From the NCBI RefSeq assembly GCF_003355155.1, contig NZ_CP031320.1:7024185-7088184 (forward strand): a stretch of DNA of 64,000 nt, in the 5' to 3' direction. Below the pieces are notes generated by a model. The model was given only the letters and a program-made list of their open reading frames with translations. It had not been told where the DNA came from and did no database searches. This DNA is from Streptomyces armeniacus (GTDB lineage: Bacteria > Actinomycetota > Actinomycetes > Streptomycetales > Streptomycetaceae). The translations under genes were made by a program, and so were the position numbers. This document shows, in pieces, positions 14,812 through 23,003 of the stretch. Within the stretch, counting starts at the first letter, position 1; every line of letters begins with the position of its first letter.

Positions 14812-16506
14812 GTGATGACCGAAGACAGCAGGTACGAGGCCGTACGCAGCCGGGACGCTCGTTTCGACGGCGTGTTCTTCCTGGGCGTGACGACCACCGG
14901 GATCTACTGCCGTCCCAGTTGCCCGGCAGTCACTCCGAAACGCGAGCACGTCCGCTACTACGCCACCGCCGCCGGAGCCCAGAGCGCGGGCTTCCGCGCC
15001 TGCCGCCGGTGCCGTCCGGACGCGGTGCCCGGGTCCCCCGAGTGGGACGTACGTGCCGACGTCGTCGGCCGCGCCATGCGCATGATCGCGGACGGCGTCG
15101 TCGACCGCGAGGGCGTCGCGGGCCTGGCCGCGCGGCTCGGCTACAGCGCGCGCCAGGTCCAGCGGCAGCTCACCGCCGAACTCGGCGCCGGACCGGTCGC
15201 GCTCGCGCGCGCCCAGCGGGCGCACACCGCGCGCGTGCTGCTGCAGACGACGCCGCTGGCGGTCACGGAGATCGCGTTCGCGGCCGGGTTCGCGAGCGTC
15301 CGGCAGTTCAACGACACCGTCCGGGAGATCTACGCGACGACCCCGAGCGGCCTGCGCGCCGCCCGCCGCGGCGGCCTCGGCTCGGCCGGCCCGGCGCACC
15401 CGCCGGCCGCGTCCGGAGGCACGGGAGACGCCGCCGGGGACACGCCCTGCGCGGGGGTGCCGCTGCGGCTCGCGTACCGCGGCCCGTACGCCGCCGGCCA
15501 GCTTTTCGACTTCCTCGAACGGCGGGCCGTCCCCGGCATCGAGGAGGTACGGCGGACGGCGCGCGGGCGCACGTACCGGCGGACGCTGACGCTCACCCAC
15601 GCCACGGGCGTCGTCGAGGTCGACGAACGCACGCGGGGCACCGCCAGCGGCAGCCACAGCTGGCTGGAGGCCCGGCTGCGCCTCGCGGACCTGCGGGACC
15701 TGACGACGGCCGTGCAGCGCGTACGGCGGCTGTTCGACCTGGACGCCGACCCGTACGCCGTGGCCGAACGGCTCGCCGGCGACCCGCTGCTGGGGCACCT
15801 GCTGGCCGCCGCCCCCGGGCTGCGTTCGCCGGGCGCCGCCGACCCGCACGAGCTGGCCGTACGCGCGGTGCTCGGGCAGCAGGTCACCGTCGGGGCCGCG
15901 CGCGGGCTCGCCGGGGCGCTCGTCGCCGCGTACGGGAAGCCGCTGCCCGCGCCGGACGGCGCGCTCACGCACCTGTTCCCGGAGGCGGGGACGCTCGCGG
16001 ACGCGGCGTTCACCGAACTCGGCATGCCGCAGAGCCGGAAGAAGACCCTGCGCACGGTGAGCGCCGCCCTCGCCGACGGCACCGTCACGCTCGACCCCGG
16101 CGCCGACCGCGAGGAGGCGGAACGCGGGCTGCTGGCGCTGCCCGGCATCGGCCCGTGGACGGCCGGCTACATCCGGATGCGGGCGCTCGGCGACCCGGAC
16201 GTGTTCCTGCCCGGCGACGCGGGCGTACGGCACGGCCTCGCCGCCATCGGCGCGGACGCGCGGAACGCGGACGGCTGGCGGCCGTGGCGCTCGTACGCGC
16301 TGCACCACCTCTGGCACGCGACGCAGCTGCCCGCGGCGGCCACCGGCGCCCGTACGGATGCCGTTCTCGAAACCCACGGCGGCTCGCACGGCGGCACTGA
16401 CGGCTCGCACGGCGGCGCTCACGAAACCCACGACTCGCACGACGTTCACGACGAGGCCCCGGACGGACTCCGGGCAGCCCGCGCACACACCCGGGAGAAC
16501 CACTGA
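14812..16506 (+). CDS. Ada-AlkA fusion: alkylation response regulator and 3-methyladenine DNA glycosylase
   Basis: A 564-residue bifunctional protein. Residues 1-75 form the Ada zinc domain with Cys33, Cys37, Cys64 and Cys67; Cys33 is the expected methyl-phosphotriester acceptor. Residues ~80-185 are an AraC-type DNA-binding domain (LAARLGYSARQVQRQL; VTEIAFAAGFASVRQFNDTV). The rest is AlkA: N-terminal beta domain, then helix-hairpin-helix LPGIGPWTAGYIRMRALG and the catalytic Asp in LPGDAGVRHGL. A ~30-residue His/Gly/Asp-rich tail (GGSHGGTDGSHGGAHETHDS) is unusual. It is translationally coupled to ogt. Ada domains self-activate transcription once methylated, so autoregulation is likely. The GTG at 14812 is directly followed by an alternative ATG. 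Confidence 0.9.
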   Translation: MMTEDSRYEAVRSRDARFDGVFFLGVTTTGIYCRPSCPAVTPKREHVRYYATAAGAQSAGFRACRRCRPDAVPGSPEWDVRADVVGRAMRMIADGVVDREGVAGLAARLGYSARQVQRQLTAELGAGPVALARAQRAHTARVLLQTTPLAVTEIAFAAGFASVRQFNDTVREIYATTPSGLRAARRGGLGSAGPAHPPAASGGTGDAAGDTPCAGVPLRLAYRGPYAAGQLFDFLERRAVPGIEEVRRTARGRTYRRTLTLTHATGVVEVDERTRGTASGSHSWLEARLRLADLRDLTTAVQRVRRLFDLDADPYAVAERLAGDPLLGHLLAAAPGLRSPGAADPHELAVRAVLGQQVTVGAARGLAGALVAAYGKPLPAPDGALTHLFPEAGTLADAAFTELGMPQSRKKTLRTVSAALADGTVTLDPGADREEAERGLLALPGIGPWTAGYIRMRALGDPDVFLPGDAGVRHGLAAIGADARNADGWRPWRSYALHHLWHATQLPAAATGARTDAVLETHGGSHGGTDGSHGGAHETHDSHDVHDEAPDGLRAARAHTRENH

Positions 16507-16985
16507 TGCTGTACGCAATCCACCCCAGCCCGCTCGGCGAACTGCTCCTCGCGGGCCCCGAGCCCGGCGCCCTCGCGTCGGTGTCCGTACCCGGCCAGAA
16601 GGGCGGCGCCACGGTGCTCCCGGACTGGCGGCGGGACGACGCCGCGTTCGCGGCCGCGGCGGAGCAGTTCGACGCGTACTTCGCCGGTGAGCTCAAGGAG
16701 TTCGACCTCCGGCTCGCCACCAGGGGCACCGACTTCCGCGAGCGGGTGTGGGCGGCGCTGGACGAGATCCCGTACGGCGCGACCGTCACGTACGGCCGGC
16801 TGGCCGCTATGGCGGGCGTGGACCCGCGCGCCGTACGGGCGGTGGGCGGCGCCGTCGGCTCGAACCCGCTGACGGTCATCCACCCGTGCCACCGCGTCAT
16901 CGGCGCGAACGGATCACTCACCGGCTACGCGGGCGGCCTGGACCGCAAGCGCCAACTGCTCACGCTGGAGGGCGCGCTGGCGTAG
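16506..16985 (+). CDS. ogt: Methylated-DNA--protein-cysteine methyltransferase
   Basis: The 159-residue suicide repair protein removes O6-alkyl groups from guanine onto Cys128 in the signature HPCHRVIG. The helix-turn-helix that binds the minor groove (TYGRLAAMAGVDPRAVRAVGGAVGSNP) spans about 96-121, including the Arg finger region RAVGGA. Its ATG shares one base with the ada-alkA stop (TGATG), so the two repair genes form a translationally coupled unit for direct reversal plus base excision of alkylation damage. Confidence 0.92.
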   Translation: MLYAIHPSPLGELLLAGPEPGALASVSVPGQKGGATVLPDWRRDDAAFAAAAEQFDAYFAGELKEFDLRLATRGTDFRERVWAALDEIPYGATVTYGRLAAMAGVDPRAVRAVGGAVGSNPLTVIHPCHRVIGANGSLTGYAGGLDRKRQLLTLEGALA

Positions 16986-17059
16986 GCGCGACCGGGGGCG
17001 GGTCCATGGCGCGACCGGGGCTCGGGCGTCGGCCGGGGCTCCGGTCGGCCGGGCCCCGG

Positions 17060-17449
17060 TCAGTCGTCGTCCAGGCTCCAGCTGTGGATCCACCGCGGGT
17101 GGATGCGGATGAGCTCCTCGCTGAAGTGCGCGCCGAGACCGTGCGGCCCGGTGAGCAGCTCGGCCTCGCCGCGTATCTCCACCCCGCGCACGCGCCACGG
17201 CGACACGCTCGCGATGTCGTCGACGACGAGGGAGAGCTTCGGATTGGCCTGCAGATTGCGCCACTTCTTCGTGGTGCCCATCGCGTAGCCGCCGACCAGG
17301 ATCGTGCCGTCGTCCTGCGGGAAGAAGCCGACCGGGTTGGCCTGCGGCTGGCCGTCCGGGTCGACGGTCGCGAGCCGCCCCAGGCGCTGCGTGGCGAGAT
17401 AGGCGCGCTCCGACGAGCTGAACGCCTTGTTGCGTGCGATGTCCGTCAT
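17060..17449 (-). CDS. PPOX-class F420-dependent oxidoreductase
   Basis: A 129-residue split-barrel flavin/deazaflavin protein beginning MTDIARNKAFSSSERAYLAT. Typical PPOX features are LGRLATVDPDGQPQANPVGF (about 23-42), the cofactor-contacting TKKWRNLQANPKLSLVVDD (about 60-78) and EIRGEAELL. Small proteins of this type (Rv1155-like) bind F420 and reduce unknown substrates. It is a single gene, divergent from the damaged gene at 17600. Upstream there is a minor GACCAG tandem triplet (17505-17522). In-frame extensions upstream run into adapter sequence and are spurious. Confidence 0.87.
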   Translation of the reverse strand: MTDIARNKAFSSSERAYLATQRLGRLATVDPDGQPQANPVGFFPQDDGTILVGGYAMGTTKKWRNLQANPKLSLVVDDIASVSPWRVRGVEIRGEAELLTGPHGLGAHFSEELIRIHPRWIHSWSLDDD

Positions 17450-17599
17450 GCGCCCAGCGTCACATCTCCGGCATGCGGTCGCATCGGCTTCCGGCCGTAG
17501 GACGGGACCAGGACCAGGACCAGGGCCGGGGACGGAGGGAGGGCGGGCGGAATCCCGGGACCGGGCGTTCCCGATGGCGCCTTCGGGGAGAATGAGGGC

Positions 17600-17978
17600 A
17601 TGAGCGATCAGGGGGAGCGGCACGGTCCGCGACGCACGCATCAACAGGACGACTGGTGGTCCGAGTTGTACGACGCGGACGCCCCGGACACCGGGCGTTC
17701 GTCCGCGGGCGACACGCTCGACGACCGCTTCGCGTCGGTCACCCGTACGGTCGGCGGCGAGGACGCGGAGGCGACGCCTCCGCCGGCTCCGGAGGCAGAG
17801 ACGGAGGATGCGGGCCCGGACGAAACGGAAGATGCCGCGCCGGAGCCGCAGGCACCCGCCGTGCCCGACCGTGCCGCGCGGGAACGGGCCGCGCAGCCGC
17901 CCACGTTGGAGTGGCGCTGGCTCGGCGACGACGATGACGAGCCCGGCACTCCCGCCCCGCCGACGGCCCCCGCCCCGC
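17600..17978 (+). CDS. N-terminal fragment of an acidic Pro-rich protein, cut by adapter
   Basis: About 126 codons survive: MSDQGERHGPRRTHQQDDWW, then SELYDADAPDTG...DTLDDRF, followed by an Ala/Pro/Glu-rich low-complexity region. The DWWxxLYD...DTLDDRF start resembles the N-terminus of large Streptomyces proteins that continue into a PP2C-like phosphatase domain. No such domain is present here because the sequence runs straight into Nextera adapter at 17979. Either the true gene is short and interrupted only by the artefact, or a substantial stretch is missing. The start is good: a single ATG after GGGGAGAATGAGGGC. Confidence 0.7.
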
Positions 17979-18048
17979 CTCTTATACACATCTCCGAGCC
18001 CACGCGACGGACTCCTCTCTCGTATGCCGCCTCCTGCCTGAAAAAAAA
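17979..18048. other. Embedded Nextera/Illumina adapter
   Basis: The segment CTCTTATACACATCTCCGAG is the Nextera transposase mosaic end plus read-2 primer, continuing CCCACGCGAC (normally CCCACGAGAC), an 8-10 nt index, CTCGTATGCCG with errors, and a poly-A run (18041-18048). Translations of this stretch give the well-known contaminant words LLYTSPSPRD, GDVYKR and EMCIR. It is sequencing library DNA inside the contig. Confidence 0.98.
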
Positions 18049-18149
18049 TACTCTCCACTTCCCTTTCTCTTATCTCCCTCTACGCTCTCCGTCTCCACCG
18101 TCATCTCTCATCTCCCTTATTCATCTTGCGTCATACCTCCAGACTCTTG
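18049..18149. other. Low-quality C/T-rich read tail after the adapter
   Basis: About 100 bases composed largely of C and T (for example TCCCTTTCTCTTATCTCCCT), far below the GC content of the window and with no G-rich codons. This is characteristic of base calls beyond the end of a short insert. Genomic composition resumes near 18150. Confidence 0.85.
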
Positions 18150-18308
18150 TACCGCACCGCCACACCGCCCGTCGCGCCGCCCGCCGCCCCGGAGCCGCCC
18201 CCGGAGCTGCGGGGCACCGGACCCGAGCACCCCGAGCGGGTCCGCCCGGAGATCCCGCTGACCCCCGTGGAGCGCGCGATCCGGGACGAGTTGCGCGACC
18301 TGGCCTGA
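18150..18308 (+). pseudogene. C-terminal gene fragment downstream of the adapter
   Basis: In the frame ending at TGA 18306-18308 the translation reads TATPPVAPPAAPEPPPELRG, then continues to PLTPVERAIRDELRDLA. It is Pro-rich and then helical and charged. It is in a different frame from the fragment starting at 17600. It could be the tail of the same gene with the adapter spliced in, or of another gene brought next to it by misassembly. No start codon can be assigned. Confidence 0.55.
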
Positions 18309-18348
18309 CCCGGCGGGGCCCCGGCACCCGGCCGCCCGCGGGGCGCGC

Positions 18349-19214
18349 TCAGAGCCCGTGGAGCCCGTACGTGCGCGCCGCCGTGTCCGCGAAGACCGCC
18401 GACCGCTCCGCGGCGCTGAGCCCGCCGGTCAGGGCGCGGGCCGCGGCCAGCACCCCGGTGTAGTCCGCGGCCAGCCCGCACACCGGCCAGTCCGATCCGA
18501 ACATCAGCCGGTCCGCACCGAACGCGTCCAGCGCCGTCTCCGCGTAAGGCCGCAGGCCGCCGACCGTCCATGCGCCGGGAGCGGCCTCGGTGACCAGGCC
18601 GGAGAGCTTGCCGGCCGTGTTCGGCAGGGCGGCCAGCCGCCGTACGGCCCCGGCCCAGGGTTCGAGCGCCCCGGACGCGACGGGCGGCTTCCCGAGGTGG
18701 TCGAGGACGAAGGCGAGTTCCGGGCAGGCGGCGGCCGCCTCGTACGCGGCGGGCAGCTGGTGCGGCCTGACCACCAGGTCGTAGACCAGGCCGCGTTCGG
18801 CGAGCAGCCGCAGCCCGCGCCGTACGTCGGGCCGCAGCAGCCACCGCGGGTCGGGCTCGCTCTGGACCTGGTGCCGGATGCCCACCAGCCGGTCGCCGCC
18901 GGGCAGTTGGCGCAGCGCGTCGAGGGTGTCGGCGAGCCCGGGGGAGGTCAGGTCGGCCCAGCCGACAACGCCCGCGACGAGCGTGCCGCGGCGGGCGGCG
19001 AGCGCGAGGAGTTCCGGGGTCTCCTCGGGCACCGTGACGGTCTGTACGACGACGGTGGCGGTGACTCCGGCGGCCCGCGCCTGGGGTTCGAGTTCGCGGA
19101 GGGGGAAGTTCCGGCGGAGCGGGGCGAGTTCCGGGCCGGTGATCCAGTCCTGGTCGCGCACCGAGAGGTCCCATACGTGGTGGTGCGCGTCGATCACACG
19201 GTCCGGCGCCCCGC

Positions 19215-19218
<4 letters not shown>
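18349..19218 (-). CDS. Amidohydrolase-2 family lactonase-like hydrolase
   Basis: A 289-residue TIM-barrel metal hydrolase, VIDAHHHVWDLS at residues 8-19 carrying the first metal ligands, LVGIRHQVQ near 113, FVLDHLGKPP near 170 and MFGSDWPVC near 245 with the catalytic-type Asp. This pattern matches L-fuconolactonase and 2-pyrone-4,6-dicarboxylate lactonase relatives (COG3618). Its ATG overlaps the stop of the upstream SDR gene (ATGA), so a dehydrogenase plus lactonase pair oxidising a sugar such as L-fucose or L-rhamnose, then opening the lactone, is a reasonable inference. Confidence 0.85.
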
Positions 19219-20084
<866 letters not shown>

Positions 20085-20333
20085 GCGGATACCGCCTTGT
20101 GTCGCTGTGACATCGGATGACTGTGGGATTCCGCAGAGGGACCGTAGAGCGGCGGTCACGGCTTTGACAAGGTGCCGCCGCCCGTACCGGAGGCGCACGG
20201 CCACCGGCACACATCCGGTGAACGAAGAGTGCCGCCCGCCGCCGATGAGTTTCGCGGGCCCCCGGGGTCTAACCCTGCACACGCCGCGAACGGAGCGGCG
20301 CACAAACGGACCGCAGACACGAAGGAGAGCACG

Positions 20334-20777
20334 ATGACCGAGCAGCAGGGCAGCGCGAAGACCGGATTCTCCTACTCCGTCTCCGCCCGGGTGGCCGCAC
20401 CCGCGGCGCGCGTGTGGGAGGCGTGGACCACGCCCGAGCAGTACGTCCAGTGGTTCGGCGCCAAGCCGGGCTCGGTGGCGCTCGACGTACGGCCGGGCGG
20501 CGCCTGGAAGGCCACGCTGGTCTTCCCGGACGGCACCGAATTCCCGTTGACCGGCTCGTACGTCGAGGTCGAGCAGCCGCGGAGACTCGTGATGTCGATG
20601 GACGTGCCCGGCGCCGAACCGGGCATCATGGTGGCCGACTTCGCCGACGCGGCGGAGGGCGGCGAAGCCGGTACGGACGTCACCCTCTCGCAGACCTCCC
20701 CCACCGCCGAGGAGCGGGACCAGTCCAAGCAGGGCAGCGAGATGCTGCTGCAGCAGCTCTCCGCGTACCTGGGCTGA
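20334..20777 (+). CDS. SRPBCC/AHSA1-like domain protein
   Basis: A 147-residue single-domain protein. The START/Bet v1-like fold is recognised by VSARVAAPAARVWEAWTTPE, then QYVQWFGA, DVRPGGAWKATLVFPDG and the ending SKQGSEMLLQQLSAYLG, as in AHSA1 (activator of Hsp90 ATPase homologue) and toxin- or polyketide-related SRPBCC proteins. The ATG follows an excellent GAAGGAGAG site. No operon partner is present; the LysR gene is convergent 17 nt away. The ligand is unknown. Confidence 0.86.
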   Translation: MTEQQGSAKTGFSYSVSARVAAPAARVWEAWTTPEQYVQWFGAKPGSVALDVRPGGAWKATLVFPDGTEFPLTGSYVEVEQPRRLVMSMDVPGAEPGIMVADFADAAEGGEAGTDVTLSQTSPTAEERDQSKQGSEMLLQQLSAYLG

Positions 20778-20794
20778 CCACGTACGCCGGAGGG

Positions 20795-21817
20795 TCAGCC
20801 CGCGGCGGGAGTGTCACCGATGCGGTGCCCCGCCGTGGCCAGGCCCTCCGAGACGGCGTCCGCGAAGGCGGAGATCGCCTCGTTGTGGCGGCTGGGGACC
20901 CAGACCACCGAGGTGCGCCAGGACAGCACCGCGCCCTCCAGAGGGCGCCAGACCAGGCCGTGGGGGAGCGGCGCGGCCGGGGCCTCGTTGAGGTGGATGC
21001 CCCGGCCGGCCAGGACCAGGCCGTGGACGAAGTACGGGTTGCGGGCGTGCCGGATGGAGCCCGGCAGGAAGCCCTCGTCGCGGCAGACCGTGAGCATGTG
21101 GTCGTAGAGCCGGGGCGCCATCGAGCGCGGGAAGATGACCAGCGGCGCGCCGTTGAGGTCGCGTAGCCGGACGGGGGGCGGGGACGGGCTGCCGCTCCCG
21201 GGGTCCGCCGCGCCCGGGGACGCGGCGGACGGGGACGCGGCGGCCGCGCCGTCAACTCCCGGGTACGCGCCGCCCGTTGCCGTGGCGGCGGCCGACGGGT
21301 GGTCCGCGGGCAGGACCACGCCCAGTTCGCGCCGCGCCACCGGCCCCGACTCCAGCCCCACCGTGTCCGAGGGGTGGCGCACCACGCCCGCGTCGAGTTC
21401 GCCCTCGCGCAGCCGGGCCAGCTGCTCGTCCGTGGTCAGTTCGTGCAGGTCGATCAGTACGTCCGGGACCCGGCGCGCGAAGCCCGCCGTCAGGGTGGGC
21501 AGCACCATCGGGCCGGTGTCGGGCGGTACGCCCGCCCGCAGCACCCCCGCCTCGCCCGGCCGGATCCGGCGCATCGCCTCGCGCGCGGTCTCCACCCCGG
21601 ACAGCACCGGCCGTACGTGCTCCAGCAGCAGCGCGCCGGCCTCCGTGAGCCGCACCCGGTGCCGCGTACGGTCGAACAGCCGCACGCCCAGCTCCCGTTC
21701 CAGATCGCGGATGCGCTGGGACAGCGGGGGCTGGGCCATGTGCAGCCGGTCCGCGGCTCTGCCGAAGTGGAGTTCCTCGGCGAGCACGGCGAAATAGCGC
21801 AGGTGACGGAGCTCCAT
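20795..21817 (-). CDS. LysR-type transcriptional regulator
   Basis: A 340-residue regulator with the N-terminal winged helix MELRHLRYFAVLAEELHFGR, AADRLHMAQPPLSQRIRDLE (about 1-60) and a periplasmic-binding-type effector domain. The effector domain carries a ~35-residue Ala/Ser/Pro/Gly insertion (about 185-220) that is absent from typical members. The start at 21817 gives the standard N-terminus; ATG 21829 (MVRLMELRH) with GGAG nearby is an alternative. The gene is divergent from the enoyl-CoA hydratase operon, the usual arrangement of a LysR activator and its target. Confidence 0.87.
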   Translation of the reverse strand: MELRHLRYFAVLAEELHFGRAADRLHMAQPPLSQRIRDLERELGVRLFDRTRHRVRLTEAGALLLEHVRPVLSGVETAREAMRRIRPGEAGVLRAGVPPDTGPMVLPTLTAGFARRVPDVLIDLHELTTDEQLARLREGELDAGVVRHPSDTVGLESGPVARRELGVVLPADHPSAAATATGGAYPGVDGAAAASPSAASPGAADPGSGSPSPPPVRLRDLNGAPLVIFPRSMAPRLYDHMLTVCRDEGFLPGSIRHARNPYFVHGLVLAGRGIHLNEAPAAPLPHGLVWRPLEGAVLSWRTSVVWVPSRHNEAISAFADAVSEGLATAGHRIGDTPAAG

Positions 21818-21833
21818 GAGGCGGACCATATCG

Positions 21834-21849
21834 CTCCGGTATCACGGAG
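21834..21849. promoter_or_regulatory. Inverted repeat near the LysR start
   Basis: CTCCG-GTATCA-CGGAG (arms of 5 bp) lies immediately upstream of the LysR start and in the LysR/enoyl-CoA hydratase divergent region. A role as an autoregulatory LysR site is inferred from position only. The rest of the 230-bp divergent region shows no other clear motif. Confidence 0.35.
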
Positions 21850-22047
21850 AGTCCCGATTGGTGTTGGCCGGATTCCGTTCCCTGCTGTTTGCATGACTGC
21901 TCACGGGACGTCCGTTCGCGGACATCCGCCCGTCGCTCCCCGTCCCCGTTCCCTCCCCGTTCCCCATGCCGTACGACGGTGCGCCGCCGCGTGCCCGTAC
22001 GCGCGCCGGCGTTCCCCGACGACCCCCCCCCAGAGAGGCATCCAGCC

Positions 22048-22872
22048 ATGGCTGAAACCGACTCCGGTACCGACTCCGGCACCGTCACCGTGACCCGCCA
22101 CCCGGCCGCGCCGGGCGGCGGAACGGGCACGGAGACGTACGTCGCCGAGGTCACGCTCGACCGCCCCGGCAAGCTCAACGCCTGGACCGCCGGCATGCGC
22201 GCCGAACTCGTCGCCGCGCTCGACGCGCTCGGCGCCGACGAGCACTGCCGCGCCCTCGTCCTCACCGGCGCGGGCAGCGCCTTCTGCGCCGGTCAGGACC
22301 TCGCCGAGACCGCCGCCTTCGACCCCGGCGACCACGCCGCCGCGGAGGCGTGGATCGACGACTTCGGCCGCCTCTTCCGCGCCGTACGGAACCTGGACAA
22401 GCCGACCGTCGCCGCCGTCAACGGGGTGGCCGCGGGCTCCGGATTCCAGTACGCGCTCCTCGCCGACCTGCGGATCGGCCACCCCGGCAGCCGGATGGGC
22501 CAGCCGGAAGTGCTGTCCGGCATCCCGAGCATCACCGGCATCTGGGCCATGTGGAACGTACTGGGCCGGGCGAAGACCACCGAGTTCGCGCTCAGCGGGC
22601 GGCTGGTGGACGGCACCGAGGCGCACCGGCTGGGGCTGCTCACGCGGCTCGCCGCCGAGGACGAGGTCAAGGCGGAGGCGCGCGCCGAGGCGCAGCGGCT
22701 CGTCGAGCTGCCGCCCGGCGCGGTCGCCCTCACCAAGGGCCGCATCCGCGAACTGGATGACGCCGCGCTCGACGAGGCGCTCGACGCCGCCAAGAAGGTG
22801 CACACCGCGGCCTACGCGACCGGCGAACCGCAGCGCGAGATGGCGCGCTTCCTCGCCGGCCGCCGCCGCTGA
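22048..22872 (+). CDS. Enoyl-CoA hydratase/isomerase family protein
   Basis: A 274-residue crotonase-fold protein. The CoA-binding segment LTGAGSAFCAGQDL (about 71-84) and oxyanion-hole region NGVAAGSGFQYALLADLRIG (about 125-144) are present, and QPEVLSGIPSITGIW covers the usual catalytic-acid segment, where hydratases carry Glu. It opens an operon with an acyl-CoA ligase and an MHS-family transporter, so it likely acts on a CoA thioester of an imported acid. Start ATG with a GAGAGG site ~12 nt upstream. The N-terminal ~25 residues are low complexity. Confidence 0.87.
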   Translation: MAETDSGTDSGTVTVTRHPAAPGGGTGTETYVAEVTLDRPGKLNAWTAGMRAELVAALDALGADEHCRALVLTGAGSAFCAGQDLAETAAFDPGDHAAAEAWIDDFGRLFRAVRNLDKPTVAAVNGVAAGSGFQYALLADLRIGHPGSRMGQPEVLSGIPSITGIWAMWNVLGRAKTTEFALSGRLVDGTEAHRLGLLTRLAAEDEVKAEARAEAQRLVELPPGAVALTKGRIRELDDAALDEALDAAKKVHTAAYATGEPQREMARFLAGRRR

Positions 22873-22940
22873 CCGCCCGCGCGCCCGCACCGCCCGCGCG
22901 CCCGCACCGCCCGCGCGCCCGCACCGCCCGCGCACCCTCG
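22873..22940. repeat. 17-bp tandem repeat, about four copies, in the hydratase-ligase spacer
   Basis: CCGCCCGCGCGCCCGCA is repeated exactly at 22873, 22890 and 22907, with a degenerate fourth copy from 22924. It starts on the first base after the hydratase stop. The rest of the spacer to 23003 is also simple C/G-rich sequence. It may form RNA structure or simply be slippage-prone. Confidence 0.9.
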
Positions 22941-23003
22941 CCCGTACGAACCCCCGCCGTACGAACGCCCGCACCCCCGCCCGCACGAGAGGCCCCTCCC
23001 CGC

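Noticed and set aside
17505..17522. GACCAG triplet repeat as a regulatory site
   Set aside because: A short simple repeat in a spacer, with no symmetry or position relative to a promoter.
17641..18041. Other ORFs through 17979-18048
   Set aside because: They contain LLYTSPSPRD or MCIR words, known artefacts of adapter translation.
17060..18058. 332-codon minus-strand ORF extending the PPOX gene upstream through 18058
   Set aside because: Its N-terminal part (MESIFFQAGGGIRERSPSRG) is translated adapter sequence; the real gene starts at 17449.
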